A stretch of DNA of 64,000 bases from an uncultured Gellertiella sp. (GTDB taxonomy: Bacteria; Pseudomonadota; Alphaproteobacteria; Rhizobiales; Rhizobiaceae). A program made the translations under genes and the position numbers. Numbering within the stretch: the stretch's first letter is position 1; the number at the start of each line of letters is the position of its first letter. Shown one piece after another: positions 51,121-60,807 of the stretch. The stretch covers positions 124,001-188,000 of the forward strand of contig NZ_OY735139.1 of assembly GCF_963457605.1 (NCBI RefSeq). Direction: 5' to 3'. The notes under the pieces are model-generated. The model worked only from the letters and a program-made list of their open reading frames with translations. It ran no database searches and had not been told where the DNA came from.

Positions 51121-52149
51121 TTACGGCCGTTTCAGCCGGTCTTTCAGCAGTTTCAGATAATCGTCATTCGCCCCGGAGCTAAAGTCCTGCGCCTGTCCCT
51201 TGCATTGCGGATCATAGGCCGGGGCCATCCCGAGTTTGACGCAGGTCGCGACTTTCCAGCCGGGCGGCAGGGCTGCGAGGTCGACGGCTTTCCATTTCGG
51301 GTGACCTGACTGTTTCAGCGCGTCGAGATGCGAGAGCACGAGGCTTGCGACATCCGACACCGCCCGGCAGCTGTCGCGCTGATAGGCCTTGCCTCTGGGG
51401 TCATAATCGAAGGTCATCAGCACCGCCTTGACCGCGACGGCATCAACCGGTTCCTTCTGGAACGGATAGGTGCCTGCCGGGATGGTCGCCGCCGTGTAGC
51501 TGGCCAGAAGCGGCGCATCGGTGACCGGCAGCAGATGAAACTTTGCGGCATCGATATCCGGCGACTGGAAAAGTTTTGCCGGCGCACCCGCCACATAGAA
51601 CAGCGCATCGATCTCGCCTGCGAGCAGCTTCGGCAGCGCCGCGTCGGGATTGATCGCCTCCCGTTCTCCGCCCTTGACCTGCAGGATATCCAGCATCAGC
51701 GACGAGGTCAGATAGGTGCCGCTGTCCTTTGTGCCGACGGCAATCTTCCTGCCCGCGAGATCCTTCAGCGAGGCGATGTCGCGGCGGGCGAGCACGTGGA
51801 CTTCCTCATTATAGAGCGGAAACATGATGCGCACGCCGCGCACCGCCTTCTGCACCTCCGCATCATCCGCCTCGAAGGTCTTGAGATAGTCGAGCACATC
51901 GCTCTGGACGATGCCGAACTGGGTGTTGCGGCGATTGCGCACGCCGGCGAAATTTTCAAGCGAACCGGCGCTTTCCACCACGTTCAGCGGTTTGCCGCAG
52001 GTCTCGGCGAGCTTTGCGATATCACGGCCGATCTGGATATAGGTGCCCTTGGCCCCGCCGGTCATGATGTTGCGCGGGACGTCATCCGCCAGCGCCGCGC
52101 CGCCAAGGACCGTGAGGGAGGCAATCGTCAGAAGCGTGCGAAACAGCAT
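51121..52149 (-). CDS. TAXI-type TRAP transporter solute-binding protein
   Basis: A 342-residue periplasmic binding protein with a signal peptide (cleavage near GGAALADD). The TAXI-family pattern is clear: IMTGGAKGTYIQIGRDIAKLAE, QFGIVQSDVL, AGRKIAVGTKDSGT. These proteins bind carboxylates such as glutamate or 2-oxoglutarate and normally work with a fused DctQM membrane protein. None is in the neighbourhood, so this one is an orphan or has another partner. ATG 52149 is preferred; ATG 52158 abuts the AAGGA site. It follows the coiled-coil gene by 16 bp. Confidence 0.85.
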   Translation of the reverse strand: MLFRTLLTIASLTVLGGAALADDVPRNIMTGGAKGTYIQIGRDIAKLAETCGKPLNVVESAGSLENFAGVRNRRNTQFGIVQSDVLDYLKTFEADDAEVQKAVRGVRIMFPLYNEEVHVLARRDIASLKDLAGRKIAVGTKDSGTYLTSSLMLDILQVKGGEREAINPDAALPKLLAGEIDALFYVAGAPAKLFQSPDIDAAKFHLLPVTDAPLLASYTAATIPAGTYPFQKEPVDAVAVKAVLMTFDYDPRGKAYQRDSCRAVSDVASLVLSHLDALKQSGHPKWKAVDLAALPPGWKVATCVKLGMAPAYDPQCKGQAQDFSSGANDDYLKLLKDRLKRP

Positions 52150-52165
52150 GTCCGTCATTCCTTTT

Positions 52166-53146
52166 TCAGCAGGGACTGTCGAGATCCCGGATCAGGGCGC
52201 GCAGGGTCAGCACCGGCACCCGTGGGAACAGGTCTTCAAGCGCATCGGTGACACAGGCCCCGGATTCCAGGTGTTTGGCAAGCGTGTCGCGATCAGCAAG
52301 TGTCAGACCCTTGAGGCCGGGGGCCCGCGCCAAAGCGTTTTCAACGGCAAGCCGCAGGCGCTCCGGGCCCTTGACGGGACCTGACGGGGTCTCGGCCGGA
52401 GCCGTCGATTGTTCAGACTCGGGGGCCAGGACCGTCGTCTCAGACTTTGCCGATTTCAGCGCCACCGTGAGGGTCTCCACCTGCGTCTTCAATGCGGCAA
52501 GGTCAGCGGCCGCCGCCGCCTTTTCCTCCGTGAGGGCAAGGATGCGGGCATTGGCCGCTTTCATCTGCGCCTGGCTTGCCTGATCATGCAGGCTGACATT
52601 CTGGTTTTCCGTCTCCAGTACGCCGATCCTGGCCGAGAGACCCGAGAGCTTCAACTTGAGATCGCTGGCATCGCGAAGCGCCTGTTCGCGGCTTCGGGCA
52701 AGTTTTGCCGCCGCAGCCGCCGTTTCGGCCACCTGGTCCTTGAGGTGGTCCCGTTCCAGGGAAAGGGCCTCCAGCCGCCTGCGCAAATCCGCATCCCCGG
52801 TCCCGGCGGCAGGGCCGTCCCCGGCTGGAGCCCCGGCTTTCAGGGCGGATAGCGAAGCCTCGAGCGCGGCGCTGTGGGCGCGCGATTCCGCCAGCGCCAT
52901 CCTGAGATCGCCCGCCTCGCGGCTGGCACTCTCGCGCGCCTTCAATGTCTCGCTGTAGAGCTGGTAGAGCGGCCCATCCGCCACCTGACCCGGTGCGCCT
53001 GGCTCATGGCCAAGAACGCGGGCAAGCCCGTAGCCCCCGGCACCACCGAAGACCAGAGCCAGCAACGACGCCAGAATGATAGGTCCGGTGCGGCTGCCGC
53101 GACCGGGGCGCTGGCCATCCCGCCCCCATTGATTGACCACTGTCAT
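52166..53146 (-). CDS. Membrane-anchored coiled-coil protein
   Basis: A 326-residue protein: a basic cytoplasmic start (MTVVNQWGRDGQRPGRGSR), one membrane helix (about 22-45), and then a long Ala/Leu/Glu-rich coiled coil (about 65-240) followed by a Pro/Ser/Thr linker and a small C-terminal domain (about 270-326, PERLRLAVENALARAPGLKGLTLAD). No known family. It ends 16 bp before the TAXI binding-protein gene, so the pair is probably one operon; a shared function is suggested but not proved. Confidence 0.75.
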   Translation of the reverse strand: MTVVNQWGRDGQRPGRGSRTGPIILASLLALVFGGAGGYGLARVLGHEPGAPGQVADGPLYQLYSETLKARESASREAGDLRMALAESRAHSAALEASLSALKAGAPAGDGPAAGTGDADLRRRLEALSLERDHLKDQVAETAAAAAKLARSREQALRDASDLKLKLSGLSARIGVLETENQNVSLHDQASQAQMKAANARILALTEEKAAAAADLAALKTQVETLTVALKSAKSETTVLAPESEQSTAPAETPSGPVKGPERLRLAVENALARAPGLKGLTLADRDTLAKHLESGACVTDALEDLFPRVPVLTLRALIRDLDSPC

Positions 53147-53318
53147 TCCGTTCGCCCTCACGTTCCGGTTCGGGGTAGCCGAAATTCTCCACCCGTGCAA
53201 GCAAGGCGCGAGTGGAAGGGTGATTGGCGGAATTCAGCGGATAAACCGGTCTGACAGATGTCAAACCCTTGATGTCCGGCACCGATGTCACCACATTGTC
53301 ATGGAAAGGAAGCGCCCA

Positions 53319-53645
53319 ATGAAACAGCGAACAGCCAAATACCGCATCGGTGAAATCGTCAAGCACCGGGTTTTTCCGTTCCGTGGCGTCATTTTTGACG
53401 TGGATCCGGAATTTTCAAATACCGAGGAATGGTGGAACTCCATTCCCGCCGAAGTACGCCCGGCCAAGGACCAGCCCTTTTATCACCTCTTGGCCGAAAA
53501 CGACCAGAGTGAATATGTCGCCTATGTCTCCGAACAGAATCTTGTGTCGGACGAAAGCCGCGAGCCGTTGCGAAACCCCAATATCGACCATATATTCGAA
53601 GGCACGCCTGGCCAGTACAAATCGAAGCTGACCACAGCCCACTGA
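53319..53645 (+). CDS. hspQ: Heat shock protein HspQ
   Basis: A 108-residue protein of the HspQ/YccV family: KYRIGEIVKHRVFPFRGVIFDVDPEFSNTEEWW and PFYHLLAEN are diagnostic. HspQ binds hemimethylated DNA and acts as a Lon specificity factor in E. coli. AAAGGA precedes the ATG at 53319. It converges on the IalB-like gene at a strong shared terminator. Confidence 0.93.
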   Translation: MKQRTAKYRIGEIVKHRVFPFRGVIFDVDPEFSNTEEWWNSIPAEVRPAKDQPFYHLLAENDQSEYVAYVSEQNLVSDESREPLRNPNIDHIFEGTPGQYKSKLTTAH

Positions 53646-53671
53646 ACGGGTCGGCTCAGGTCTCGAAACGG

Positions 53672-53707
53672 AAAATCCCGCTGCCGGTCATCCGGCAGCG
53701 GGATTTT
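53672..53707. terminator. Bidirectional terminator between hspQ and ialB-like gene
   Basis: A perfect 16-bp stem AAAATCCCGCTGCCGG/CCGGCAGCGGGATTTT (53672-53687 with 53692-53707) with a T-run after it on the plus strand and on the minus strand. Confidence 0.92.
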
Positions 53708-53735
53708 TGTTTTCGGCGTTGCCGATGGCAGAAGT

Positions 53736-54374
53736 TTACTGGGCCGTTGCCTTCTTCTGGGCGTCTTCCAGTTTCTTGCGGGCCTCTTCAGCCTTCTTCT
53801 GCAGGCCTTCTTCCAGCGAGCGCTGGGTTTCGGCGAGCTTCGATTCAGAAATCGGATCGCCATCATAAACGCCGCTGAAGCCATCCAGCGAAATCTTGAT
53901 CGGGTTCGGCGAGCGGCGGAAATTCATCGAGGTCAGAACCATCTCGTTGCCCTTCTTGATCGAGGCAAGCATGCCATCGGTCAGCGGCACTTCGGCGGTG
54001 CAGCGATCCGGAAGGCAGACGACATAGTCGAGCTTGGCACCCTTGCCGCCATCGATCTGCATCACGATGCCCGACGGAATAAGACGGGCGGAGGGAACAG
54101 ACACCTGAAGGATCTTGCGGTTGACCTTGCCGGTGACCGAGATCAGGCCGACGGCAGTGATCATCTGGCCATTGTTGGCGCGCTGGATGTTCTGGACCGC
54201 GCAGATATCATTGTCTTCCTGCTTGGCACAGGTCTTGTACCAGCCGAAGGGCTGCTGGCCCTGTCCGGCGGCGGCATCCTGCGCCACGGCAAAAGTCGGG
54301 GCGGTTGCGGCTGCCGCGCTGACTGCGAGCGCGCAAAGTGCTGTTTTGAACATGTTGTCTGCCTTGAAGATCAT
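53736..54374 (-). CDS. Invasion-associated locus B (IalB) family protein
   Basis: A 212-residue secreted protein: signal peptide ending near FAVAQD, then an IalB-type domain with the paired cysteines WYKTCAKQEDNDICAVQ and VVCLPDRCTAEVPL, and a charged, helical C-terminal tail (EEGLQKKAEEARKKLEDAQKK). The name comes from Bartonella, but the family is widespread in free-living rhizobia where its role is unclear. The start could be ATG 54374 or 54353. Confidence 0.9.
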   Translation of the reverse strand: MIFKADNMFKTALCALAVSAAAATAPTFAVAQDAAAGQGQQPFGWYKTCAKQEDNDICAVQNIQRANNGQMITAVGLISVTGKVNRKILQVSVPSARLIPSGIVMQIDGGKGAKLDYVVCLPDRCTAEVPLTDGMLASIKKGNEMVLTSMNFRRSPNPIKISLDGFSGVYDGDPISESKLAETQRSLEEGLQKKAEEARKKLEDAQKKATAQ

Positions 54375-54657
54375 AACGATATCCGTCTCCTGAAATCCTT
54401 GCACCAGTTCCGAAATCGACCAGACCATCTGTCGTGATCTTCCGGTTGGGCCTTTCCTGTTCACCTGTCGGGCAAATGAGGCATTTGAATGACCCGGCTG
54501 TTTCGGCCTCCTGTTACATTGCCGCCGACGCGATATCCAGTGTTTCTTTGGCCAGAGGTGGAGCCCGGACGCACATTTCCTTGCGGGCGTGTTGGAATTG
54601 AAACGCCCATGCTACGATTTGGTTCGAATCAAGACATTTCATAAAGGGCGTCCAGAC

Positions 54658-56463
54658 ATGCGCGGCTGGTTCATTTGTTTGTTTTTGCTGGCTTTCCCGG
54701 CAGCTGTTGTCGCCGGGCCGCTGCATGGCATTGCCATGCATGGTGCCCCTTCCCTTCCGCCTTCCTACCGCAGCTTTTCCTATGTGAAGCCGGATGTGAA
54801 GAAGGGCGGCGAGATCAATTACGGCGTTGTCGGCACCTTCGACAGCCTGAACCCCTTTATCCTCAAAAGCATGCGGACGACGGCCCGGGGCCTGTGGGAT
54901 CCGGATTACGGCAACCTGGTCTTCGAATCGCTGATGCAGCGTTCGCGCGACGAGGCCTTTTCCGTCTACGGACTGCTGGCCGAGACCGTGGAATGGGATG
55001 AGGCCCGCAGTTTCATCCAGTTCAATCTCAATCCCGACGCAAAATGGTCGGATGGCCAGCCGGTGACGCCCGAGGACGTGATCTTCACCTTCCAGCTGTT
55101 GCGCGACAAGGGGCGCACTCCCTTTTCCAAACGGCTTGATACCGTCGCCAGAATGGAGAAGATCGGCCAGCATGGCGTGCGCTTCACCTTCAATGACAAG
55201 GCCGACCGCGAGACCCCCCTGATCCTCGCGCTGTCGCCGGTGCTCCCCCGTCACGCGACCCGGACAGACACATTCGACACATCCTCGATGGATATTCCGG
55301 TCGGATCCGGTCCCTACAGGATCACGTCGGTCAATCCCGGCAATTCCATCCGATTTGAGCGCGATCCCGGCTACTGGGGCAAGGACCTGCCCTCCAAGAC
55401 CGGCTTCGACAATTATGACGAGATCAACGTCACCTACTTCCTTCAGGAAAACGCCCTGTTCGAGGCGTTCAAGAAGGGGGATGTCGACATCTACCAGGAT
55501 GGCAGCCCGATCCACTGGGCGCGGGCCTATGATTTTCCGGCGGTCAAATCCGGCGCGGTGGTCAGGCAGGAGTTCAAGCCGCAACTGCCGTCGGGCATGA
55601 CGGGTTTCGTGTTCAACACCCGCCGCCCTGTTTTTGCAGACATTCGCGTGCGGGAGGGCCTGTCGCTCGCCTTCGATTTCGAATGGGCCAACAAGAACCT
55701 GTTTGAAGGGGCCTATGAACGCACCCAGAGCTTCTGGCAGAATTCCATGCTCTCAAGCTATCACCTGCCCGCAAGCGACGCGGAAAAAGCGCTGCTCGGC
55801 CCCGCCCTTGCGAAGGTGGAACCGGCGCTGGTCGACGGCAGCTACAGCCTGCCGGTCTCCGATGCCTCGGGCCGCGACCGGAAGATCCTGCGCCAGGCGG
55901 TCGATCTCCTGAAAAGCGCGGGCTACAGCATCAAGGGCTCGCAGATGGTGGATGCCTTGGGCAAGCCGCTGGCCTTCGAGATCATGACCCAGAATATCGA
56001 CCAGGAGAAGCTGGCGCTGGCCTATCAGCGCTCGCTGAAGTTGATCGGCGTCAATGCCGCCATCAGAACCGTGGATGACAGCCAGTATCAGAGCCGCAGC
56101 ATCAGCTTTGACTATGACATGATCCTGAAGAGCTTCACGTCCTCGCTGTCGCCGGGCGTGGAACAGATCGGCCGCTGGGGCTCGTCCACCCGTGACCGGC
56201 AGGGCAGCGAAAACTTTGCCGGCGTTGCCGATCCCGATATCGACCGGCTGATCGACGCCATCCTGCGGGCGAGGAGTGACGCGGAGTTCCAGACCGCAAT
56301 CCGCGCCTATGACCGGCTGCTGATCTCTGGTCACTATCTCGTTCCGCTCTATTTTTCTCCGCTGCAACGGGTTGCCTGCCGCGCCAGGATCGGGCATCCC
56401 GACAAATTGCCGCTCTACGGCATTCAGCTTTCCACATGGTGGGACAACAGCGCCCAGAAATAG
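54658..56463 (+). CDS. Peptide ABC transporter substrate-binding protein (SBP family 5, YejA-like)
   Basis: A 601-residue periplasmic binding protein. A signal peptide (MRGWFICLFLLAFPAAVVAG) precedes a cluster-C fold typical of oligopeptide binders: GTFDSLNPFILKS, LNPDAKWSDGQPVTPEDVIFTF and GPYRI. The HGIAMHG and FSYVKPDVKKGG segments resemble YejA, the microcin C and peptide receptor. The permease and ATPase genes that usually follow are absent; a DsbA-family gene comes 17 bp later. AAGGG precedes the start. Confidence 0.9.
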   Translation: MRGWFICLFLLAFPAAVVAGPLHGIAMHGAPSLPPSYRSFSYVKPDVKKGGEINYGVVGTFDSLNPFILKSMRTTARGLWDPDYGNLVFESLMQRSRDEAFSVYGLLAETVEWDEARSFIQFNLNPDAKWSDGQPVTPEDVIFTFQLLRDKGRTPFSKRLDTVARMEKIGQHGVRFTFNDKADRETPLILALSPVLPRHATRTDTFDTSSMDIPVGSGPYRITSVNPGNSIRFERDPGYWGKDLPSKTGFDNYDEINVTYFLQENALFEAFKKGDVDIYQDGSPIHWARAYDFPAVKSGAVVRQEFKPQLPSGMTGFVFNTRRPVFADIRVREGLSLAFDFEWANKNLFEGAYERTQSFWQNSMLSSYHLPASDAEKALLGPALAKVEPALVDGSYSLPVSDASGRDRKILRQAVDLLKSAGYSIKGSQMVDALGKPLAFEIMTQNIDQEKLALAYQRSLKLIGVNAAIRTVDDSQYQSRSISFDYDMILKSFTSSLSPGVEQIGRWGSSTRDRQGSENFAGVADPDIDRLIDAILRARSDAEFQTAIRAYDRLLISGHYLVPLYFSPLQRVACRARIGHPDKLPLYGIQLSTWWDNSAQK

Positions 56464-56480
56464 GGCGGGAAAGGTACGGG

Positions 56481-57152
56481 ATGGAAACCATCGTCATCGA
56501 CGTGATATCGGATGTCGTCTGCCCCTGGTGCTATCTCGGCAAGGCGCGACTTGATCTGGCCGTGGCCGAAGTGCTCGATACGGTCAGCGTCGAGATCAAC
56601 TGGCGGCCCTACCAGCTCAATCCCGACTATCCGCCGGAAGGCGTCGATCACCGCAAGGCGCTGGCCGCCAGGCTGGGCGGGCAGGAGACGGTCGACAAGG
56701 CTCATGCGGTGCTGACCGGGCTTGGCCGGGAAGTCGGCATTTCCTTCGATTTCGATGCGGTGAAGATCGGCCCGAACACGATGGATGCGCATCGCCTGCT
56801 GCTCTGGGCCCATTCGGAGGGCCGGGAGATGCAGAACCGGGTGGCGATGGCGCTGTTCAGGGCGAATTTCGAGGAGGGGCGCAATGTCGGCGATCCCGAC
56901 GTGCTGCTCGACATCGCCGAAAAGGCCGGGCTCGACCGGGCCGTCATCGCCCGGCTGCTTGCGTCGGACGCCGACCGCGACACGATCAAGGCCGAGATAT
57001 CAGCCGCCCGGCAGATGGGTGTCTCCGGCGTTCCCTTCATGGTCTTCGACCAGCAATATGCGATCAGCGGTGCACAGATGCCCGATGTTATCGTCGGGGC
57101 GCTGCGCGATATCGCCCGGATGAAGGCAGAGGCCCGCGCGGCCGCAAACTGA
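56481..57152 (+). CDS. DsbA-family oxidoreductase (FrnE-like)
   Basis: A 223-residue thioredoxin-fold protein with active site CPWC (SDVVCPWCYLGK, residues 14-17), a helical insert and the cis-proline loop GVSGVPFMVF. No signal peptide is present, which fits the cytoplasmic FrnE/2-hydroxychromene isomerase-like branch. Role probably in disulfide exchange. It follows the peptide-binding protein and ends 19 bp before a palindromic repeat. Confidence 0.9.
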   Translation: METIVIDVISDVVCPWCYLGKARLDLAVAEVLDTVSVEINWRPYQLNPDYPPEGVDHRKALAARLGGQETVDKAHAVLTGLGREVGISFDFDAVKIGPNTMDAHRLLLWAHSEGREMQNRVAMALFRANFEEGRNVGDPDVLLDIAEKAGLDRAVIARLLASDADRDTIKAEISAARQMGVSGVPFMVFDQQYAISGAQMPDVIVGALRDIARMKAEARAAAN

Positions 57153-57171
57153 CCGCCCGCCGGACTCGCCC

Positions 57172-57292
57172 AGGGTCTGTCAGGTTCAGATTGACCCTGA
57201 CAGACCCTGGCTCTCCTTCTTGTCGTTTGTCTGTTCGCGCGAACACGTTCGCGCGGGAAAACCGGTTTCCACTTTTCCCTGACAAACTTTAG
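57172..57292. repeat. Dispersed palindromic repeat, copy B
   Basis: Related to copy A at 50940-51042 over its whole length, but with an extra 18-base palindrome GCGCGAACACGTTCGCGC (57237-57254). The first arm is again a hairpin (AGGGTCTGTCAGG...CCTGACAGACCCT). Its last bases overlap the final codon and stop of mfd. Confidence 0.85.
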
Positions 57293-60200
57293 CCCTTCAC
57301 CAGCCCTGCCAGCTGCGTCATCACCACTGCCGCGCCGGACAACCGCTTTTCCGGTGTCGGCAGGTCGCGGGCGAGGAAGACACTGTGGTCGGCGCGGATC
57401 TTGGCCATCGAGCCCTGCTTGCCGATATAGCCGACCAGCGCTGCGGGATTGGGGAATTCGCGGTTGCGGAACTGCACCACCACACCCTTCGGGCCTGCCT
57501 CCAGCTTCTCGACATTGGCGGTGCGGCAGAGCGACTTGATATAGACGATTTTCAGCAGATGCTGCACCTCGATCGGCAGCGGGCCGAAGCGGTCGATCAT
57601 CTCCGCGCCGAAACTGTCGATTTCCGAGAGTTCGGTGATCTCGCCGAGGCGGCGATAGAGGCCGAGCCGCAGATGCAGGTCCGGTACATAGTCGTCGGGG
57701 ATCATCACCGGCGTGCCTACCGATATCTGCGGTGACCAGCCGGTATCGCGGACCTCCTCGTCCCCCTTCACCTCGGCCACCGCCTCTTCCAGCATCTGCT
57801 GGTAAAGCTCGAAGCCGACTTCCTTGATATGGCCGGACTGTTCCTCGCCGAGCAGGTTGCCCGCACCGCGGATATCCAGATCGTGGCTGGCAAGCTGGAA
57901 GCCTGCCCCCAGCGTATCGAGTGACTGCAACACCTTCAGGCGGCGTTCCGCCGTCGTCGTCAGCACCCGGTTGACCGGCAGGGTGAAGAGCGCGAAGGCC
58001 CGCACCTTCGACCGTCCGACCCGGCCACGCAGCTGGTAGAGCTGGGCAAGGCCAAACATGTCGGCGCGGTGGACGATCAGCGTGTTGGCGGTCGGGACAT
58101 CGAGACCGGATTCGACGATGGTCGTCGACAGCAGCACGTCATAGCTGCCGTCATAGAAGGCATTCATCACGTCCTCGAGCTCGCCCGCCGCCATCTGTCC
58201 ATGGGCGACGGCCACCTTCAGCTCCGGCACGTCCTGTTGCAGGAAATTCGAGATTTCCTCGAGATCGGCGAGCCTTGGGCAGACATAGAAACTCTGGCCA
58301 CCGCGATAATGCTCGCGCATCAGCGTCTCGCGGATCACCAGCGGATCAAAGGGCGAAATGAAGGTGCGCACCGCCATGCGGTCGACGGGGGGCGTGGTAA
58401 TCAGCGACAGCTCGCGCACGCCGGTCATCGCCAGTTGCAGGGTGCGCGGGATCGGCGTTGCCGACAGCGTCAGCACATGCACGTCGGATTTCAGCTCCTT
58501 CAGCCGTTCCTTGTGCTTGACGCCGAAATGCTGTTCCTCGTCGATGATCAGCAGGCCGAGATTGGCAAACCTGATGCCGGAGCCGAGCAGCGCATGGGTG
58601 CCGACAACGATGTCGGTCCTGCCCTCCGCCACTTCCTTCTTGGTCAGCGCCAGTTCCTTCGAACCCACCAGCCGCGAGGCCTGGGCAAGCCGGATCGGCA
58701 GGCCACGGAACCGCTGGGAGAAGGTTTTGAAATGCTGGCGGGCGAGCAATGTCGTCGGTACCACCACCGCCACCTGCACGCCGTTCATCGCCGCAAGGAA
58801 GGCCGCGCGCAGCGCCACTTCCGTCTTGCCGAAGCCGACATCGCCGCAGACGAGCCGGTCCATCGGACGTCCCGCGCCAAGATCCTCGCGCACCGCCTCG
58901 ATGGAGTTCAGCTGGTCCTCCGTCTCGTCATAGGGGAAGCGGGCGGCAAATTCGTCATAGAGGCCGTCGGGGGCGACCAGCACCGGCGCATGGCGCACCA
59001 GCCGGGCGGCTGCAATCTTGATCAGGCCATCGGCCATGTCGAGCAGGCGCTTCTTGAGCTTGGCCTTGCGCATCTGCCAGGCGCCGCCGCCGAGCTTGTC
59101 GAGCGCGCTTTCATTGCCCTCCGATCCATAGCGCGACAGGAGATCGATGTTTTCGACCGGCAGGAACAGCTTGGCCTCGTCGGCATAGACCAGTTCCAGG
59201 CAGGCATGCGGCGCACCTGCGGCCTCGATGGTGCGAAGCCCGATGAACTTGCCGATGCCGTGCTGGGCATGGACGACGAGTGCGCCCTCTTCCAGACCCG
59301 CGACCTCGGCGATGAAATCCGCGCCCCGCTTGCGGCGCCTGGAGCGGCGCACCATGCGGTCGCCGAGAATGTCCTGTTCGCCGATCACCACCAGATCGCC
59401 GGTCTCGAAGCCCGCTTCAAGGCTGAGCACGGCCGAGGCCGCCTCGCCCTTCGCCAGCCGGTCGAGATCGGCAAGCGCCTTCACCGGCCTGATCTTTTCC
59501 AGCCCGTGCTCGTTCAGCACCTGCAGCAGCCGGTCGAGCGAGCCTTCCGTCCAGGCGGAGATCAGCACCTTCTTGCCGCGCGCCCGGCGTTCGGCGATAT
59601 GCTTGACGGCGAGATCGAAGACATTCAGCCGCTCGGCATCGGAACTGTCGGGCACGGCCTTTGCCCAGCGCGGACCGGAGGCCGCGTCCACGGACATCAC
59701 CTTGCGCCCGCCGCTTTCCAGCTCGTTGAACGGGCTGAGCCGAATGGCACCGCGTGCTTCCAGCACGGCGGCAAAATCCTTCGGTGCCAGATAGAGCTGG
59801 CCGGGGGAGACGGGCTTGTAGGGCGTACTGTTGCCGAGCGAGCCCTTCTTCTGTTCGCCCGACTGCTGGCGCGCCTCGTAATAGTCATGCACGAGCTTCG
59901 AGCGTTCTTCCGCAGCCTCACGTAACGTATGATCCGTGACGATACGAAAACCATCGAGATAGTCAAAGACCGTCTCCAGATGCTCGTAGAAAAGCGGCAG
60001 CCAGTGTTCGAGACCGGCATAGCGGCGGCCTTCGGACACGGCGGCATAGAGCGCATCATCGCGATTGGCCGCGCCGAACATCGAGAGATAGCGGGTGCGA
60101 AACCGCGAGATCGTGTCCGGGGTCAGCGACACCTCGCTCATCGGGTTGAGATCGAGCGAGCGGGCCTGACCCGTGGTGCGCTGGCTGGCGGGATCGAAGG

Positions 60201-60807
60201 TGCGGATCGATTCCAGCGTATCGCCGAAGAAATCGAGCCGCACCGGCTCTTCCTGACCGGGCACGAAGACATCGAGAATGCCGCCGCGCACCGCGAATTC
60301 GCCGACCTCACGCACCGTCGACACCCGGTCGAAGCCGTTGCGGTCGAGCCGCGCGGCAATGTCGTCCATCTTCAGCTGGTTGCCGGGACGGGCGGAAAAG
60401 GCGAGGCTTTCGATCACCTCGCGCGGTGCCACCTTCTGCAGCATCGCATTGGCGGTGACGAGCACGATGGCCGCATGCGGCTTTCGGGCATGGGCGATCA
60501 GGCCCGTGAGCGCGGACAGCCGGCGCGCGGAGGTGTCGGCACTGGGCGACACCCGGTCATAGGGCAGGCAGTCCCAGGCGGGCAGCGACAGGACGGGAAT
60601 ATCGGGTGCGGCAAAGGCCAGCATCTGCTCGACATCCTGCATCCGCTGGCTGTCCGACATGACATAGGCCACTGGCGCACCCGCGCGGGCAAGCTCGGCA
60701 AGGATGAAGGGCTCCATGCCGGCAGGCACATTGGCAATGGTCACAGGCATATGGGCGACCGAGCCCGCGGGCGCGGTGAGCTTGCTGATATCGAGTCCGG
60801 CAATCAT
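57289..60807 (-). CDS. mfd: Transcription-repair coupling factor
   Basis: An 1172-residue helicase that removes stalled RNA polymerase and recruits UvrA. The UvrB-like N-terminus, CarD-like RNA-polymerase-interaction domain (about 500-570, VVHAQHGIGKFIGL), RecG-like translocase (CGDVGFGKTEVALRAAF, DEEQHFGVKHKE, LSATPIPRTL, QLRGRVGRS) and C-terminal TRCF domain are in order. Start overlaps sdhE by four bases. Its stop codon lies inside the edge of a palindromic repeat. Confidence 0.98.
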   Translation of the reverse strand: MIAGLDISKLTAPAGSVAHMPVTIANVPAGMEPFILAELARAGAPVAYVMSDSQRMQDVEQMLAFAAPDIPVLSLPAWDCLPYDRVSPSADTSARRLSALTGLIAHARKPHAAIVLVTANAMLQKVAPREVIESLAFSARPGNQLKMDDIAARLDRNGFDRVSTVREVGEFAVRGGILDVFVPGQEEPVRLDFFGDTLESIRTFDPASQRTTGQARSLDLNPMSEVSLTPDTISRFRTRYLSMFGAANRDDALYAAVSEGRRYAGLEHWLPLFYEHLETVFDYLDGFRIVTDHTLREAAEERSKLVHDYYEARQQSGEQKKGSLGNSTPYKPVSPGQLYLAPKDFAAVLEARGAIRLSPFNELESGGRKVMSVDAASGPRWAKAVPDSSDAERLNVFDLAVKHIAERRARGKKVLISAWTEGSLDRLLQVLNEHGLEKIRPVKALADLDRLAKGEAASAVLSLEAGFETGDLVVIGEQDILGDRMVRRSRRRKRGADFIAEVAGLEEGALVVHAQHGIGKFIGLRTIEAAGAPHACLELVYADEAKLFLPVENIDLLSRYGSEGNESALDKLGGGAWQMRKAKLKKRLLDMADGLIKIAAARLVRHAPVLVAPDGLYDEFAARFPYDETEDQLNSIEAVREDLGAGRPMDRLVCGDVGFGKTEVALRAAFLAAMNGVQVAVVVPTTLLARQHFKTFSQRFRGLPIRLAQASRLVGSKELALTKKEVAEGRTDIVVGTHALLGSGIRFANLGLLIIDEEQHFGVKHKERLKELKSDVHVLTLSATPIPRTLQLAMTGVRELSLITTPPVDRMAVRTFISPFDPLVIRETLMREHYRGGQSFYVCPRLADLEEISNFLQQDVPELKVAVAHGQMAAGELEDVMNAFYDGSYDVLLSTTIVESGLDVPTANTLIVHRADMFGLAQLYQLRGRVGRSKVRAFALFTLPVNRVLTTTAERRLKVLQSLDTLGAGFQLASHDLDIRGAGNLLGEEQSGHIKEVGFELYQQMLEEAVAEVKGDEEVRDTGWSPQISVGTPVMIPDDYVPDLHLRLGLYRRLGEITELSEIDSFGAEMIDRFGPLPIEVQHLLKIVYIKSLCRTANVEKLEAGPKGVVVQFRNREFPNPAALVGYIGKQGSMAKIRADHSVFLARDLPTPEKRLSGAAVVMTQLAGLVKG

